DNA of 64,000 nucleotides from Candidatus Poseidoniaceae archaeon (GTDB lineage Archaea > Thermoplasmatota > Poseidoniia > Poseidoniales > Poseidoniaceae), in assembly GCA_949372645.1 (NCBI GenBank), contig CASIAP010000010.1:62001-126000 (forward strand), given 5' to 3'. The notes beneath the pieces were generated by a model that worked only from the letters and a program-made list of their open reading frames with translations, was not told the DNA's origin and did not search any database. The position numbers were made by a program, and so were the translations under genes. Position 1 is the first letter of the stretch, and every line of letters begins with the position of its first letter. Shown here one piece after another: positions 25,337 to 33,479 of this stretch.

Positions 25337-26935
25337 ATGGCTCAACGCAATGACGGCTCAGGGCGCGCACCCGTTGCGATTGTCCGTCCAACCACTTCAG
25401 TGACGAGTGGCCCCGCCGTTACTCAAAAACTGGTGAATGCATCCGTTGCTTTTGGCAATCTACTCAAAGGAACTTTCGGACCAAACGGTCTTGACAAAAT
25501 GATGTACAAAACCAGTGGAGAGACCGCTGTAACCAACGATGGTGCGAAAATCGTTGCTGAACTTTTAGTAAAACACCCAGCAGCTAAGGCCTTTGTGCAA
25601 CTTGCAGAATCCCAAGAGAATGCTTGTGGAGATGGAGTGACTGGCTGCCTCATCCTTGCCAGTGAACTGATGCGTGAAGCAGGGCGTCTACTCGAAAAGG
25701 GGCTTCACCCACTTTTGGTCGTTCAAGGCTACCAGGCGGCACTCGAAACCACCCTCAAGGTCTTGGACAATCGAGTCAAACGAATATCTCCCACTGATAT
25801 CGACCAACTTATTCTCGTTGCCAAAACAGCAATGACCGGAACTGCTGCAGAATCTGGCAGCGAACATCTTGCACGTTGTATCGTTGATGCCGCCCAAACA
25901 GTGGCCGGAGAAAGTAATGGTGTACTTCATGTTCGAACCGAAGATGTTCGAATGACAAAGCGCGGAGTTGGAACGCTTGCCGACACAGCGCTCCTACAAG
26001 GCCTTGTTTTAGAACGCCGTTTTGAACTTGATCGCATGCCTCGGAACCTCCCAGCAGGTAAGGTGGCCGTTGTTTCTTGCCCAATTGCTATGGAGCAAAC
26101 CACTCGCGCTGCAGAAATAGAAATATCTTCTCCAGATCAATGGGTTGACTTCATGGAAGCAGAGGAAAAAATCCTCGAAAAGAAAGCCCTTCGAGTTCTT
26201 GAAAGCGGAGCAACAATTGTCGTCTGTGCTGAGGAAATTGACCCACGCACTCTTCATCGTTTCGTTGACGCGGGATTATTTGTTCTCGCTGGTTTTGAAC
26301 GTGCTGGGGCCGAGGATGTGGCCCTTGCCTCAGGTGGACAATTAGTTGACCACCTCGACGATCTCGATGCATCCACCTTGGGAAGTTTTGAATCGATGAG
26401 TGTCGAAGTTTTTGAGGGTGACGATGCTCGTAGAGAGCGCATCCATCTCAATTTCGGTAAAAACTCAGGCCTTGCTACAGTTGATGTTGGTGGTGGCGAT
26501 GGTGTTGCAACAGAAGAAATCATCCGGGGGTTGTATGATGCATTGTGCTCAGTAACAAGTGCAATGGAAACTGGAGAGATTCTTTTGGGTGGTGGCAGCC
26601 TACATATTGCTGCAAGTCTTGCCATCAAAGATGCCGCTGAACAACATGGTGGACGGGAGCGTTTGGCAATGGAAGCATTTGCCCGAGCCCTCGAAGCCAT
26701 ACCTTCAGTTTTAATTTCAAATTCTGGTAACGACCAACTTGATTGTTTGCTTGAACTACGAGCTCAACATCGACAAGGTAGTACCGACTTCGGCGTAGCT
26801 GAAACAGGCCTCTGTGAGCCGATTACAGAAGCTTGGGCCAGTGCAGAGACATTGGCGCATGGTATTGAAGCGGCCTGCGAAACGGCTTGTGGACTTTTAC
26901 GAGTCGACCAAGTCATCTCGGCCCGGGGCGACTAA
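25337..26935 (+). CDS. Divergent thermosome (TCP-1/Cpn60 group II chaperonin) subunit
   Basis: This 532-residue chaperonin of the archaeal/eukaryotic group II family is close to normal subunit length. The equatorial domain shows NASVAFGNLLKGTFGPNGLD, TNDGAKI (canonical TNDGATI) near residue 67, HPAAKAFVQLAESQ and CGDGVTGC near 98 (canonical GDGTT). The catalytic-loop Asp is kept but the usual Thr is changed. The late GGGSLHIAASLAIKDA near 418 matches the second nucleotide loop, where GGGA.E is typical. It should form eight- or nine-membered double rings that fold proteins with ATP. The substitutions suggest a specialised or regulatory paralogue rather than the main subunit. ATG 25337 is one codon after a GTG. 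It has its own upstream region and is not in an operon with purH. Confidence 0.88.
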   Translation: MAQRNDGSGRAPVAIVRPTTSVTSGPAVTQKLVNASVAFGNLLKGTFGPNGLDKMMYKTSGETAVTNDGAKIVAELLVKHPAAKAFVQLAESQENACGDGVTGCLILASELMREAGRLLEKGLHPLLVVQGYQAALETTLKVLDNRVKRISPTDIDQLILVAKTAMTGTAAESGSEHLARCIVDAAQTVAGESNGVLHVRTEDVRMTKRGVGTLADTALLQGLVLERRFELDRMPRNLPAGKVAVVSCPIAMEQTTRAAEIEISSPDQWVDFMEAEEKILEKKALRVLESGATIVVCAEEIDPRTLHRFVDAGLFVLAGFERAGAEDVALASGGQLVDHLDDLDASTLGSFESMSVEVFEGDDARRERIHLNFGKNSGLATVDVGGGDGVATEEIIRGLYDALCSVTSAMETGEILLGGGSLHIAASLAIKDAAEQHGGRERLAMEAFARALEAIPSVLISNSGNDQLDCLLELRAQHRQGSTDFGVAETGLCEPITEAWASAETLAHGIEAACETACGLLRVDQVISARGD

Positions 26936-27012
26936 CTACTCCAAAACGCCAAAACTCCTCGGCGCTATGTTCAATATCATCGGACCAATGACTTCGATAA
27001 TGGGAATCTTCG

Positions 27013-28656
27013 ATGAGCACTACCTCAACCCCGCAACCCCGTGCCTTGCTCAGTGTGTATGACAAAACCGGGATTGTAGAATTTGCTACATCTTTGTCAA
27101 AACACGGTTTCCAACTCGTATCTACGGGAGGAACAGCTCGTACACTTCGTGCAGCAGGTTTGGAGGTTATCGGCGTATCTGATGTGACTGGCCACCCAGA
27201 AATATTCGATGGGCGCGTAAAATCTCTTCACCCAGCAATCCATGGACCTCTTCTTGCCCGCCTTGAATCAGAAGAGGACCTGAAGGGTCTGGCAGAACTC
27301 GGCTACCCCCCCATCCAAATCGTCGCGTGTAATCTCTACCCCTTTTCAGCAGCAGCAGCACAGCAACCACCTTTGGAAGATTCCGCTCTTTTGGAAATGA
27401 TCGATATAGGCGGACCAACAATGGTTCGCGCCTCAGCCAAAAACCACCGCAACGTCATTATCGCCTGTAACCCCTCTCGGTATGATGAAATTATTTCCAA
27501 TCTTCATTCGGCATCCGGTGTTCACTCGGTGGGGATGGACCTACGGCGTAGTCTTGCTCTGGATGCATACGAGCATACCGCTGCTTACGATTCAGCCATT
27601 GCCGACGAACTCCACGCCCGCTGGGTTGGCCGCCCGGAGCTGAGCGATGACACAGCTGAACAGACCGCCCGTCTACCCGCAACCCTCCTTGCATCAGCAG
27701 TCAAAACCCATTCCTTACGGTATGGTGAAAACAGCCACCAAGCCGCAGCATTGTATACCAATCCGCGTGAATTTGACAATCATTCAACCCTTGTTACTGC
27801 GCACGTTGAGGGCGAAAAAGACATGTCATACAACAATTATTCCGATGCAGACGCCACACTTCGTCTTTGCAGAGCCTTGTCGACTGATGAATGGCCAAAC
27901 ACTCCACACGTGTGTGTAATCGTCAAGCACAACAATCCTTGCGGCGCAGCCTTAGGGTCGACACAAAAAGAAGCGTATGAAGCAGCATTAGCAAGTGACC
28001 CCGAATCAGCATTTGGTTCAATAATATGCTTTAATGAACCCCTTGAAGCGGACACGGCCGAAGCAATGGAACCTCTCTTTATCGAAGTGTTAATGGCACC
28101 AGCATACAGTGAAGAGGCCAAAAAAATAGTGATGCAAAAGAAAAATCGCCGAATCCTCACCATCGAATCTCCAGGGAACCGCTTGGCCTCTCTTGAACGG
28201 ATTCTCGTCCGTAAACCAATTGAGGGGGGCTGGCTTGTTCAAACCGAAGAAGCACCAGTGATTGACTGGGATAAAGCCAAAGTCGTGACCGAAAAATCAC
28301 CAAGCGAGGAAGAAATAGCAAGTATGAAATTCGCAGTTCGAATTTGTGAACAAGTGAAATCGAATGCGATTGTCATGGTACAAGGCACTGCAACAGTAGG
28401 AATCGGTCCAGGGCAAACCAGTCGAGTCGAGGCCGTTCGTATTGCGGCCCGCCGCGCAGGAGAACGTGCTAAAGGCTGCGTACTCGCTTCTGATGCATTC
28501 TTCCCGTTCAAAGATGGGCTTGAGCAAGCTGCAGATGCAGGCGCATCATCTATTGTTCAACCAGGTGGCTCAATTCGCGACCAAGAAGTCATCGATGCTG
28601 CCGACCATCGTGGTATCTCGATGTTGTTCACGGGCCACAGGCTTTTCCGCCATTGA
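27013..28656 (+). CDS. purH: Bifunctional IMP cyclohydrolase / AICAR formyltransferase
   Basis: This 547-residue enzyme performs the last two steps of purine synthesis: formylation of AICAR with 10-formyl-tetrahydrofolate, then cyclisation to IMP. The N-terminal MGS-like cyclohydrolase domain shows ALLSVYDKTGIVEFA, STGGTARTLR, DVTGHPEIFDGRVKSLHP and NLYPF. The C-terminal formyltransferase domain shows LRYGENSHQAAA, DMSYNNYSDADA, VKHNNPCGAA and PGQTSRVEAVRIA, ending with SIVQPGGSIRDQEVIDAA and GHRLFRH. Length and motifs are those of full bacterial PurH. Many archaea use PurP and PurO instead, so a bacterial origin is likely. purN lies about 850 bases downstream in the same direction, pointing to folate-dependent purine synthesis. 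Confidence 0.97.
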   Translation: MSTTSTPQPRALLSVYDKTGIVEFATSLSKHGFQLVSTGGTARTLRAAGLEVIGVSDVTGHPEIFDGRVKSLHPAIHGPLLARLESEEDLKGLAELGYPPIQIVACNLYPFSAAAAQQPPLEDSALLEMIDIGGPTMVRASAKNHRNVIIACNPSRYDEIISNLHSASGVHSVGMDLRRSLALDAYEHTAAYDSAIADELHARWVGRPELSDDTAEQTARLPATLLASAVKTHSLRYGENSHQAAALYTNPREFDNHSTLVTAHVEGEKDMSYNNYSDADATLRLCRALSTDEWPNTPHVCVIVKHNNPCGAALGSTQKEAYEAALASDPESAFGSIICFNEPLEADTAEAMEPLFIEVLMAPAYSEEAKKIVMQKKNRRILTIESPGNRLASLERILVRKPIEGGWLVQTEEAPVIDWDKAKVVTEKSPSEEEIASMKFAVRICEQVKSNAIVMVQGTATVGIGPGQTSRVEAVRIAARRAGERAKGCVLASDAFFPFKDGLEQAADAGASSIVQPGGSIRDQEVIDAADHRGISMLFTGHRLFRH

Positions 28657-28714
28657 ATGCCAAATCCGTATTTGAGGCCCGATTGTTTAAGGCAAGAACC
28701 GTGCCGCTTCAAGC

Positions 28715-28897
28715 ATGGGGCACCTCAAGGACATCAACAAAACTTATTTCCAACATTTAGTTGGAGCATGGCGGATGGCTTTTTGGTTCGGTTTTGGCAG
28801 CCTTCGATTAATCATTCACGGCCTTCTTCCAAATTTCGATGCCGAAGCAGGCCACTCTACTGTGCAAAAGTACGAAGGCTCTTCAAACGAGGATTAG
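28715..28897 (+). CDS. Small DUF6356-like membrane-associated protein
   Basis: This 60-residue protein matches the pattern I know for the DUF6356 family: an N-terminal HLKDINKTYFQHLVGAW, a hydrophobic helix (RMAFWFGFGSLRLIIHGLLP) and a short polar tail. The central His-Gly-Leu-Pro is typical. Function is unknown. It follows purH by 58 bases and overlaps the convergent DUF454 gene by 4 bases. The hydrophobic stretch and the conserved-looking residues make this short frame credible as a gene. Confidence 0.65.
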   Translation: MGHLKDINKTYFQHLVGAWRMAFWFGFGSLRLIIHGLLPNFDAEAGHSTVQKYEGSSNED

Positions 28898-29409
28898 GCT
28901 GCAGTGGGCACTTTCCAACCCACCCACCAAACACCAATGATGGCGACAACAGCGATAAGTGTCTGGCCGAATCCCGGGTCTCCCGCTTTTGTAATTACCC
29001 AAATCGAGGCGGTTGAAACTATAGAAATAATGCCCCCAATCACCACTTTAGAGTGGAAAGGCAACGCTTTTCCAGCTCGATAGTATTCTAAAAGGCTGGC
29101 ACCAAATATACGATTGGTTAACAACCATTTGAACATTTTTTGACTTGATCGGGCATAACAATAGGCCGAAAGTACTAACCATGAGGTTGTTGGCCAGCCG
29201 GGGAGGAATATACCAATAACGGCGAAGAGAACTCCAAGACTCCCAATAATGATCCATACTCCACGGACAAAGGGGTTACGCGAAGGTTTGTGTTCATTGA
29301 GGACACGTTGAATTATTTCTTCTTCAGCCAAATTGAGGAAAGGGTTTGAAGCAATTTCGCCGCCTTCTCCAGCACTCGCCGGAGAACTTGATGCCATCAC
29401 TTCGCCCAT
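28894..29409 (-). CDS. DUF454 (YbaN-like) inner-membrane protein
   Basis: This 171-residue protein carries the DUF454/YbaN core from about residue 43: RGVWIIIGSLGVLFAVIGIFLPGWPTTSWLVLSAYCYARSS, where the LPxxPTTxFL-like turn is the family hallmark. After it come a FKWLLTNRIFG helix and two further hydrophobic segments at the C-terminus. The N-terminal 40 residues are polar and acidic and specific to this protein. The family has no proven function; it is a small multi-helix membrane protein. It starts at ATG 29409, divergent from purN, and its end overlaps the DUF6356-like gene by 4 bases. Confidence 0.85.
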   Translation of the reverse strand: MGEVMASSSPASAGEGGEIASNPFLNLAEEEIIQRVLNEHKPSRNPFVRGVWIIIGSLGVLFAVIGIFLPGWPTTSWLVLSAYCYARSSQKMFKWLLTNRIFGASLLEYYRAGKALPFHSKVVIGGIISIVSTASIWVITKAGDPGFGQTLIAVVAIIGVWWVGWKVPTAA

Positions 29410-29499
29410 GCCCCTCAGCCAATCCTATCGAGGGGTCCACAAAAAGTGATGGGCGCGCTTTTCCGAAGACCTCAAGGCATTTACAGGATAGCCCATGAT

Positions 29500-30150
29500 A
29501 TGACCAGCGGCAAGGGTCCACTTCGCACGGGTCTCTCTTCTACTCCGATTCGCTGTGCCGTTTTTATTTCTGGGGCCGGTTCGGGCATGCACGCGATGGT
29601 CACGCACCAACAAACACATTCTGAGTGTGGCCATCAGACCGTACTTGTCGTTTCAGACCAACCTGGAACCATTGGACTCAAGAAAGCCGAACATTTTGGC
29701 ATTCCGGCGCATTGCATTCCACTCCCAGAAGAAGACAATCGCATTCTGCGCCGCCATCTCCACGAACAACAGATTCAACATCTCTTGGAAGAGTACAAAG
29801 TAGAGTTGATTCTTCTCAGTGGATATATGCGACTTCTATCGGCTGAGTTTGTAGGCCTATGGCCTCGACAAATTATCAACATCCACCCTTCACTCTTACC
29901 CGCATTTCCCGGCGCACATGCACACCGCGACGTGGTAGCCGCCGGTGTTGAAGTATCTGGCTGCACAGTACACTACGTCGATGCAGGAATGGACTCGGGA
30001 GAAATTCTTGATCAACGCCGAGTTCCTGTGTTCAATGATGATGATGAATCCTCTCTTGCCAACCGAGTTAAAATCGAAGAACATCAATTGTACCCCGAAG
30101 TAGTTGATAGAATCGCTCGCTCATTCAAGTCCAATCAAGAGGCGTATTGA
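29500..30150 (+). CDS. purN: Phosphoribosylglycinamide formyltransferase (folate-dependent)
   Basis: PurN transfers a formyl group from 10-formyl-tetrahydrofolate to GAR in purine synthesis. Motifs are the N-terminal CAVFISGAGSGMHAM (GSG phosphate loop), LILLSGYMRLLS, the catalytic NIHPSLLPAFPGAHAH with Asn-His, and VSGCTVHYVDAGMDSGEIL carrying the catalytic Asp. From ATG 29500 it has 216 residues, matching the family. Earlier in-frame starts at 29446/29449 add about 17 residues without family support. Its last 26 bases overlap the convergent MobA-like gene. Together with purH upstream it supports a purine pathway using folate cofactors. Confidence 0.95.
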   Translation: MTSGKGPLRTGLSSTPIRCAVFISGAGSGMHAMVTHQQTHSECGHQTVLVVSDQPGTIGLKKAEHFGIPAHCIPLPEEDNRILRRHLHEQQIQHLLEEYKVELILLSGYMRLLSAEFVGLWPRQIINIHPSLLPAFPGAHAHRDVVAAGVEVSGCTVHYVDAGMDSGEILDQRRVPVFNDDDESSLANRVKIEEHQLYPEVVDRIARSFKSNQEAY

Positions 30151-30622
30151 AATTTTTCATTTGAGAAGCCAATCCCCCCGGGTCGAGTTCACGAAAAGCC
30201 GAAAAGAGTGATGAGATCTTACCGTCAGACGGACCTAACTCCCATTCAGATGGGCAATGTGCAAGCAAAGGCTGACGAACACCATTTTCATCCAAAGGCA
30301 CTCCACCTCCACTCGACAATAAAAAATCTAAACCCTCGCGCTCTAATTGAAACGAGTCACATGAAATCAGTTGAATAGCCCCTTCGATGTTTCCAAAAAC
30401 CCACTCCAATACTTTAGACAACGAGTCACATGATGGTGGGTCTGGCCATGTTTCACCTTCAAACAATGATTGGCGAGCCCCTTCGCCGCATAACGTAACG
30501 ATTCGTTCAACTCCGCACTGAGTTGCGAGTGTTCGTAACCGGGCAACACCCCCGCTCATCATCGCCTTATCCTGGCCCATACGGTGGCTTTTCCCACCTG
30601 CCAGGAGCACTACAGTTACCAT
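30125..30622 (-). CDS. MobA-like nucleotidyltransferase
   Basis: This 165-residue protein starts with the diagnostic NTP-transferase loop VTVVLLAGGKSHRMGQDKA, as in MobA, which joins GMP to molybdopterin. A strand with ISCDSFQLE near residue 91 sits where the MobA family has its Asp-containing substrate/metal motif. A PLLAHCPSEW segment near 117 corresponds to the QPLxAlY region of MobA. The protein is shorter than typical MobA (about 190-200), so the exact substrate is uncertain and CofC/IspD-like activity is possible. It is the last gene of a four-gene minus-strand cluster (32023 down to 30125) with tight spacing, and its 3' end overlaps purN by 26 bases. Confidence 0.8.
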   Translation of the reverse strand: MVTVVLLAGGKSHRMGQDKAMMSGGVARLRTLATQCGVERIVTLCGEGARQSLFEGETWPDPPSCDSLSKVLEWVFGNIEGAIQLISCDSFQLEREGLDFLLSSGGGVPLDENGVRQPLLAHCPSEWELGPSDGKISSLFSAFRELDPGGLASQMKNFNTPLDWT

Positions 30623-30631
30623 CGAATCACC

Positions 30632-30841
30632 TCAAGTGAGGGTTTCAAGCCCATCTAATGCTGATTCGAGCTCAGCTAAGAGACTCCTTACGCGATCAAG
30701 TAAGGCTTTACGCTCCCTACTCGAACGTGCTTCAGGCAACCATTCCAGCAAACGGCGAACATCTTGTGCATCACGAGCTACTGTCCACTGAAGAACCGCT
30801 TCAAGCACAGGGTCGTCCGTGGGGAGAAATCGTTCACTCAT
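30632..30841 (-). CDS. Small helical protein, unknown function
   Basis: This 69-residue, entirely helical-looking acidic protein (MSERFLPTDDPVLEAVLQWT, then REKALLDRVRSLLAELESAL-like heptads) could form a coiled coil. It has no signal or membrane segment. It sits 9 bases before the MobA-like gene and 26 bases after the gene at 30868, all on the minus strand, so it is probably translated within the same operon. No family is recognised. The tight spacing and regular heptads are the reasons to accept it. Confidence 0.6.
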   Translation of the reverse strand: MSERFLPTDDPVLEAVLQWTVARDAQDVRRLLEWLPEARSSRERKALLDRVRSLLAELESALDGLETLT

Positions 30842-30867
30842 AGACGCACGGTGTCAGAGCAAGGGCT

Positions 30868-31506
30868 TCAATTCTCCTGTGAAAGAATACGGTTACGAAT
30901 CCTTTCAAACAATTCTCCACCTGCTGGAGCAGTTGATACAAGGCCACGGATTTCACAGAGTTCTTCTTTTCTTAATGAAAGAATTAATACGGCGACTTGA
31001 TGCCAAAGTTTACTTTGCCCAGCCATTGCTATGAGCCACTGGTTGTCGGGTACTTCATGCCCACCGCGAACCAATTCTTCCCCAATCTCAAGTAAAGCCC
31101 CTAAGGGCTCTTGCTTCTTGAATAAATGAATGAAAGCCATCCAAGGGGACTCTCCTAATTCTTCCTCTGACATATTGGCAAGTAGTAATCCAACCAGGAC
31201 AAGGTCTTCTTGCCCGTGGCGTTTCCAAAGCGATGGAATTAATTTCGCAACGCGGCGGATATTTCCTTCACCGCTGGTCAAGACCCAAGACGCGATATCG
31301 CGCATTTCGGGATTAGGGCAGCCGTAGTGAAAGGAATATCCTCCAGAATGCGCCAGCAAGTCTGTTGACGGTTTCGTCATCATGCCTGGGACGCCAGAAA
31401 CATAGGCTCCCTTGAGGAATTTCAACATCTTCCTACGAGATCGAAGGAGTTTTGGTTGTGGCTCACCAAGGTAATGTGCCACTTTTTCATTCACTTCGAC
31501 CACCAT
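30868..31506 (-). CDS. Hypothetical helical-repeat-like protein
   Basis: From ATG 31506 this is a 212-residue soluble protein rich in amphipathic helices (RRVAKLIPSLWKRHG, EDLVLVGLLLANM, WHQVAVLILSLRKEELCEI), giving a HEAT- or DNA-alkylation-repair-like appearance. No catalytic motif was seen and the resemblance is weak. The 5' end overlaps the upstream TerB-like gene by 20 bases from ATG 31506, or by 62 bases if the first ATG at 31548 is used. The overlap indicates translational coupling with the TerB-like gene. Function is unknown. Confidence 0.6.
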   Translation of the reverse strand: MVVEVNEKVAHYLGEPQPKLLRSRRKMLKFLKGAYVSGVPGMMTKPSTDLLAHSGGYSFHYGCPNPEMRDIASWVLTSGEGNIRRVAKLIPSLWKRHGQEDLVLVGLLLANMSEEELGESPWMAFIHLFKKQEPLGALLEIGEELVRGGHEVPDNQWLIAMAGQSKLWHQVAVLILSLRKEELCEIRGLVSTAPAGGELFERIRNRILSQEN

Positions 31507-32023
31507 CGGAGGCCTTCTTCCGAACGGTATCAAAAATATCGCCAACAAGCCCTACCGAATCGCGTAGGGTATGGAGCATTTTATCGACAACACTCGGGTC
31601 TTCGAATTTCTCTTTTACAATCTCACGCAACTGCGTCTCGATATTTTGATGCTCAACATCATCGATTTCAAACGTTGAGCGCAGATGGGCAAGAACCCGA
31701 AACTCGTCTCGTGAAAGAGAAGCATTAACAATAGCTACTTCGAATACCTTGGTGTACACTTCACGCGCTTTTTGCTTGGACACGAGCTCGCCAGGTTCAG
31801 ATTCTGTATTGCCCTGTATTGCTTTGTAGATGAGTGCAGGTTGCTCTTCAGTGAGTTCGAGGGCACTGGCCAGCTTGATGGTGAGGCGCTTCTCCTCACG
31901 TGTGAGACGCCCGTCGGCAAGCATGACCTCTACAGTACTGCGAAATACATCCAAGTTTCGAGAGTTGGAGGTCGTCACGTGTAATGGGAGAACGCTTCTG
32001 TTCTTCAAACTCTTGTATGCCAA
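31487..32023 (-). CDS. TerB-like (tellurite-resistance/DjlA-N type) domain protein
   Basis: This 178-residue protein has a TerB-like helical domain. Near residues 26-50 it has FRSTVEVMLADGRLTREEKRL, matching the D-G-x-[LI]-xx-E-E metal-binding loop of the family, and a second related repeat at about 95-125 (VFEVAIVNASLSRDEFRVLA). TerB-like domains occur in many stress and chaperone-linked proteins and are thought to bind metal or mediate interactions; tellurite resistance should not be assumed. It is the first gene of the minus-strand cluster and diverges from dnaG across 170 bases. An SDSVGLVGDIFDTV-like segment ends the protein. Confidence 0.75.
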   Translation of the reverse strand: MAYKSLKNRSVLPLHVTTSNSRNLDVFRSTVEVMLADGRLTREEKRLTIKLASALELTEEQPALIYKAIQGNTESEPGELVSKQKAREVYTKVFEVAIVNASLSRDEFRVLAHLRSTFEIDDVEHQNIETQLREIVKEKFEDPSVVDKMLHTLRDSVGLVGDIFDTVRKKASDGGRSE

Positions 32024-32193
32024 ATAAAGAGATTAAGCGCCAAATCCGTAAGAGGATTGAAAAGGAGTCGACAGCTGGAGTAACTATCCACCTCCCTTTC
32101 ACGCAGTGTGAATCCGTTCACAATTGCAGCAAATGAGCGATTGGCTCCGGTCAGTCTTTTTGCAATGGGATGTCGATAGAAGGAGAAATTAAA

Positions 32194-33438
32194 ATGGCTC
32201 GAAAACCACACACAGGAGGACGCTCAGGCGGCTCCAAGCAAGGCAAGGCAATGAAATATCAAATCCGTGCCGATATTAAAGTAAATGGAACAGTCCAACG
32301 AAAAGACATCATTGGCGCTATCATGGGACAGACAGAAGGTCTGCTCGGAGACGAACTGGAATTGCGTAAATTGCAACGTACAGCTCGAATTGGCCACGTT
32401 GATGTAGAAATTGAATCGAAAGGCGGAAAAGTGCATGGGCTCATCCTGATTCCAAGCAGTTTAGATAATGTTGAAACAGCAATTATCGCATCAGCTCTCG
32501 AAACAATTGACCGAATTGGACCATGCAGCTCAATCATCACGGTTGTCGAAATTCAAGATATCCGTGCATCGAAGCGCACTGCAGTCGTTGACCGTGCAAA
32601 AGAACTCTTGCTCAACCTCGTTAATTCAGGTGAAGCAGCATCAAAGACAATCATTGAAGAAGTTCGCTCAGTCATGACCACCGGAACAGCAACTGATTAC
32701 CACGGACTCACTTGTGGACCAAACATTGAATCATCTTCATCGTTAATTATCGTTGAAGGCAGAAACGATGTTCGTAATCTTTTGAATTGTGGCGTAAAGA
32801 ACGCTATCAGTGCCGATGGCGCTGGAACAATAAAACAGGAACTCGTTGATCTTGCCAATGGTAAGGAAACCGTCATTCTTGCGATTGATGGTGACCGAGG
32901 CGGTGAGATGTTGTTCAGTCAGTTGATGGAAACCTTGAAAGTTGATTTCGTTGCTCAAGCACCAGTTGGTCAAGAATGGGAATTACTCCCTCAAAAGACC
33001 GTTACAAAGTGCCTCTCTATGAAGGTAGAAGCAAAGAAGTTCGCTCATACCCTTGGAAAGAAGCAAGCAGAAGATGACGAAAAAGCAGGCGTTCAAGATA
33101 AAAACTGGTCAGAAGGAATGGAAGAAGTTTACGAAGCTCCCGAAGCACCAGCTGAAGTCCAAGAAATGTTCGATCACCTTGACAGCCTTGACAAGAACAA
33201 AGCAGTTTTCGTTATGGTTGACGGAACAGTTTCCGAACCTGTTGGTCCTGCAACGCTTTCGAAAGCAGCAGGAAGTGCAGACGGCGCAGTTGCCATTGTG
33301 TTTAATGGCCCACTGAGCGACCGAACTCTTGAAATTGCATCCGAATCAGCAATCGCAACCGTAATTGGTACGAAAGCAGGTAAAGGATACGCAGAACGCG
33401 AAGATGTCAAATCTTGGCTAGCTGAACTTCACCGTTGA
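32194..33438 (+). CDS. dnaG: Archaeal DnaG-type primase / exosome-associated DnaG
   Basis: This 414-residue archaeal DnaG has a Toprim core: SLIIVEGRNDVRNLLNCGV near residues 181-200 (catalytic Glu) and LAIDGDRGGEML near 230-241 (DxD). The N-terminal domain shows YQIRADIKVNGTVQRKDIIGAIMGQTEGLLG and the C-terminal part the DnaG-specific MVDGT-like segment. In archaea this protein is mostly found with the exosome and aids degradation of A-rich RNA; it can also make short RNA primers. ATG 32194 is chosen because AAGGAG lies 7 bases upstream; a frame from 32170 would add 8 residues. The next gene starts 41 bases after the stop. Confidence 0.95.
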   Translation: MARKPHTGGRSGGSKQGKAMKYQIRADIKVNGTVQRKDIIGAIMGQTEGLLGDELELRKLQRTARIGHVDVEIESKGGKVHGLILIPSSLDNVETAIIASALETIDRIGPCSSIITVVEIQDIRASKRTAVVDRAKELLLNLVNSGEAASKTIIEEVRSVMTTGTATDYHGLTCGPNIESSSSLIIVEGRNDVRNLLNCGVKNAISADGAGTIKQELVDLANGKETVILAIDGDRGGEMLFSQLMETLKVDFVAQAPVGQEWELLPQKTVTKCLSMKVEAKKFAHTLGKKQAEDDEKAGVQDKNWSEGMEEVYEAPEAPAEVQEMFDHLDSLDKNKAVFVMVDGTVSEPVGPATLSKAAGSADGAVAIVFNGPLSDRTLEIASESAIATVIGTKAGKGYAEREDVKSWLAELHR

Positions 33439-33479
33439 AGACGACTATCTTCATCTAATGCTTCACCCCTGGTCCAAAT

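Noticed and set aside
31487..32023. Tellurite-resistance function for the TerB-like protein
   Set aside because: The domain is widespread in proteins unrelated to tellurite, and no other ter gene is present.
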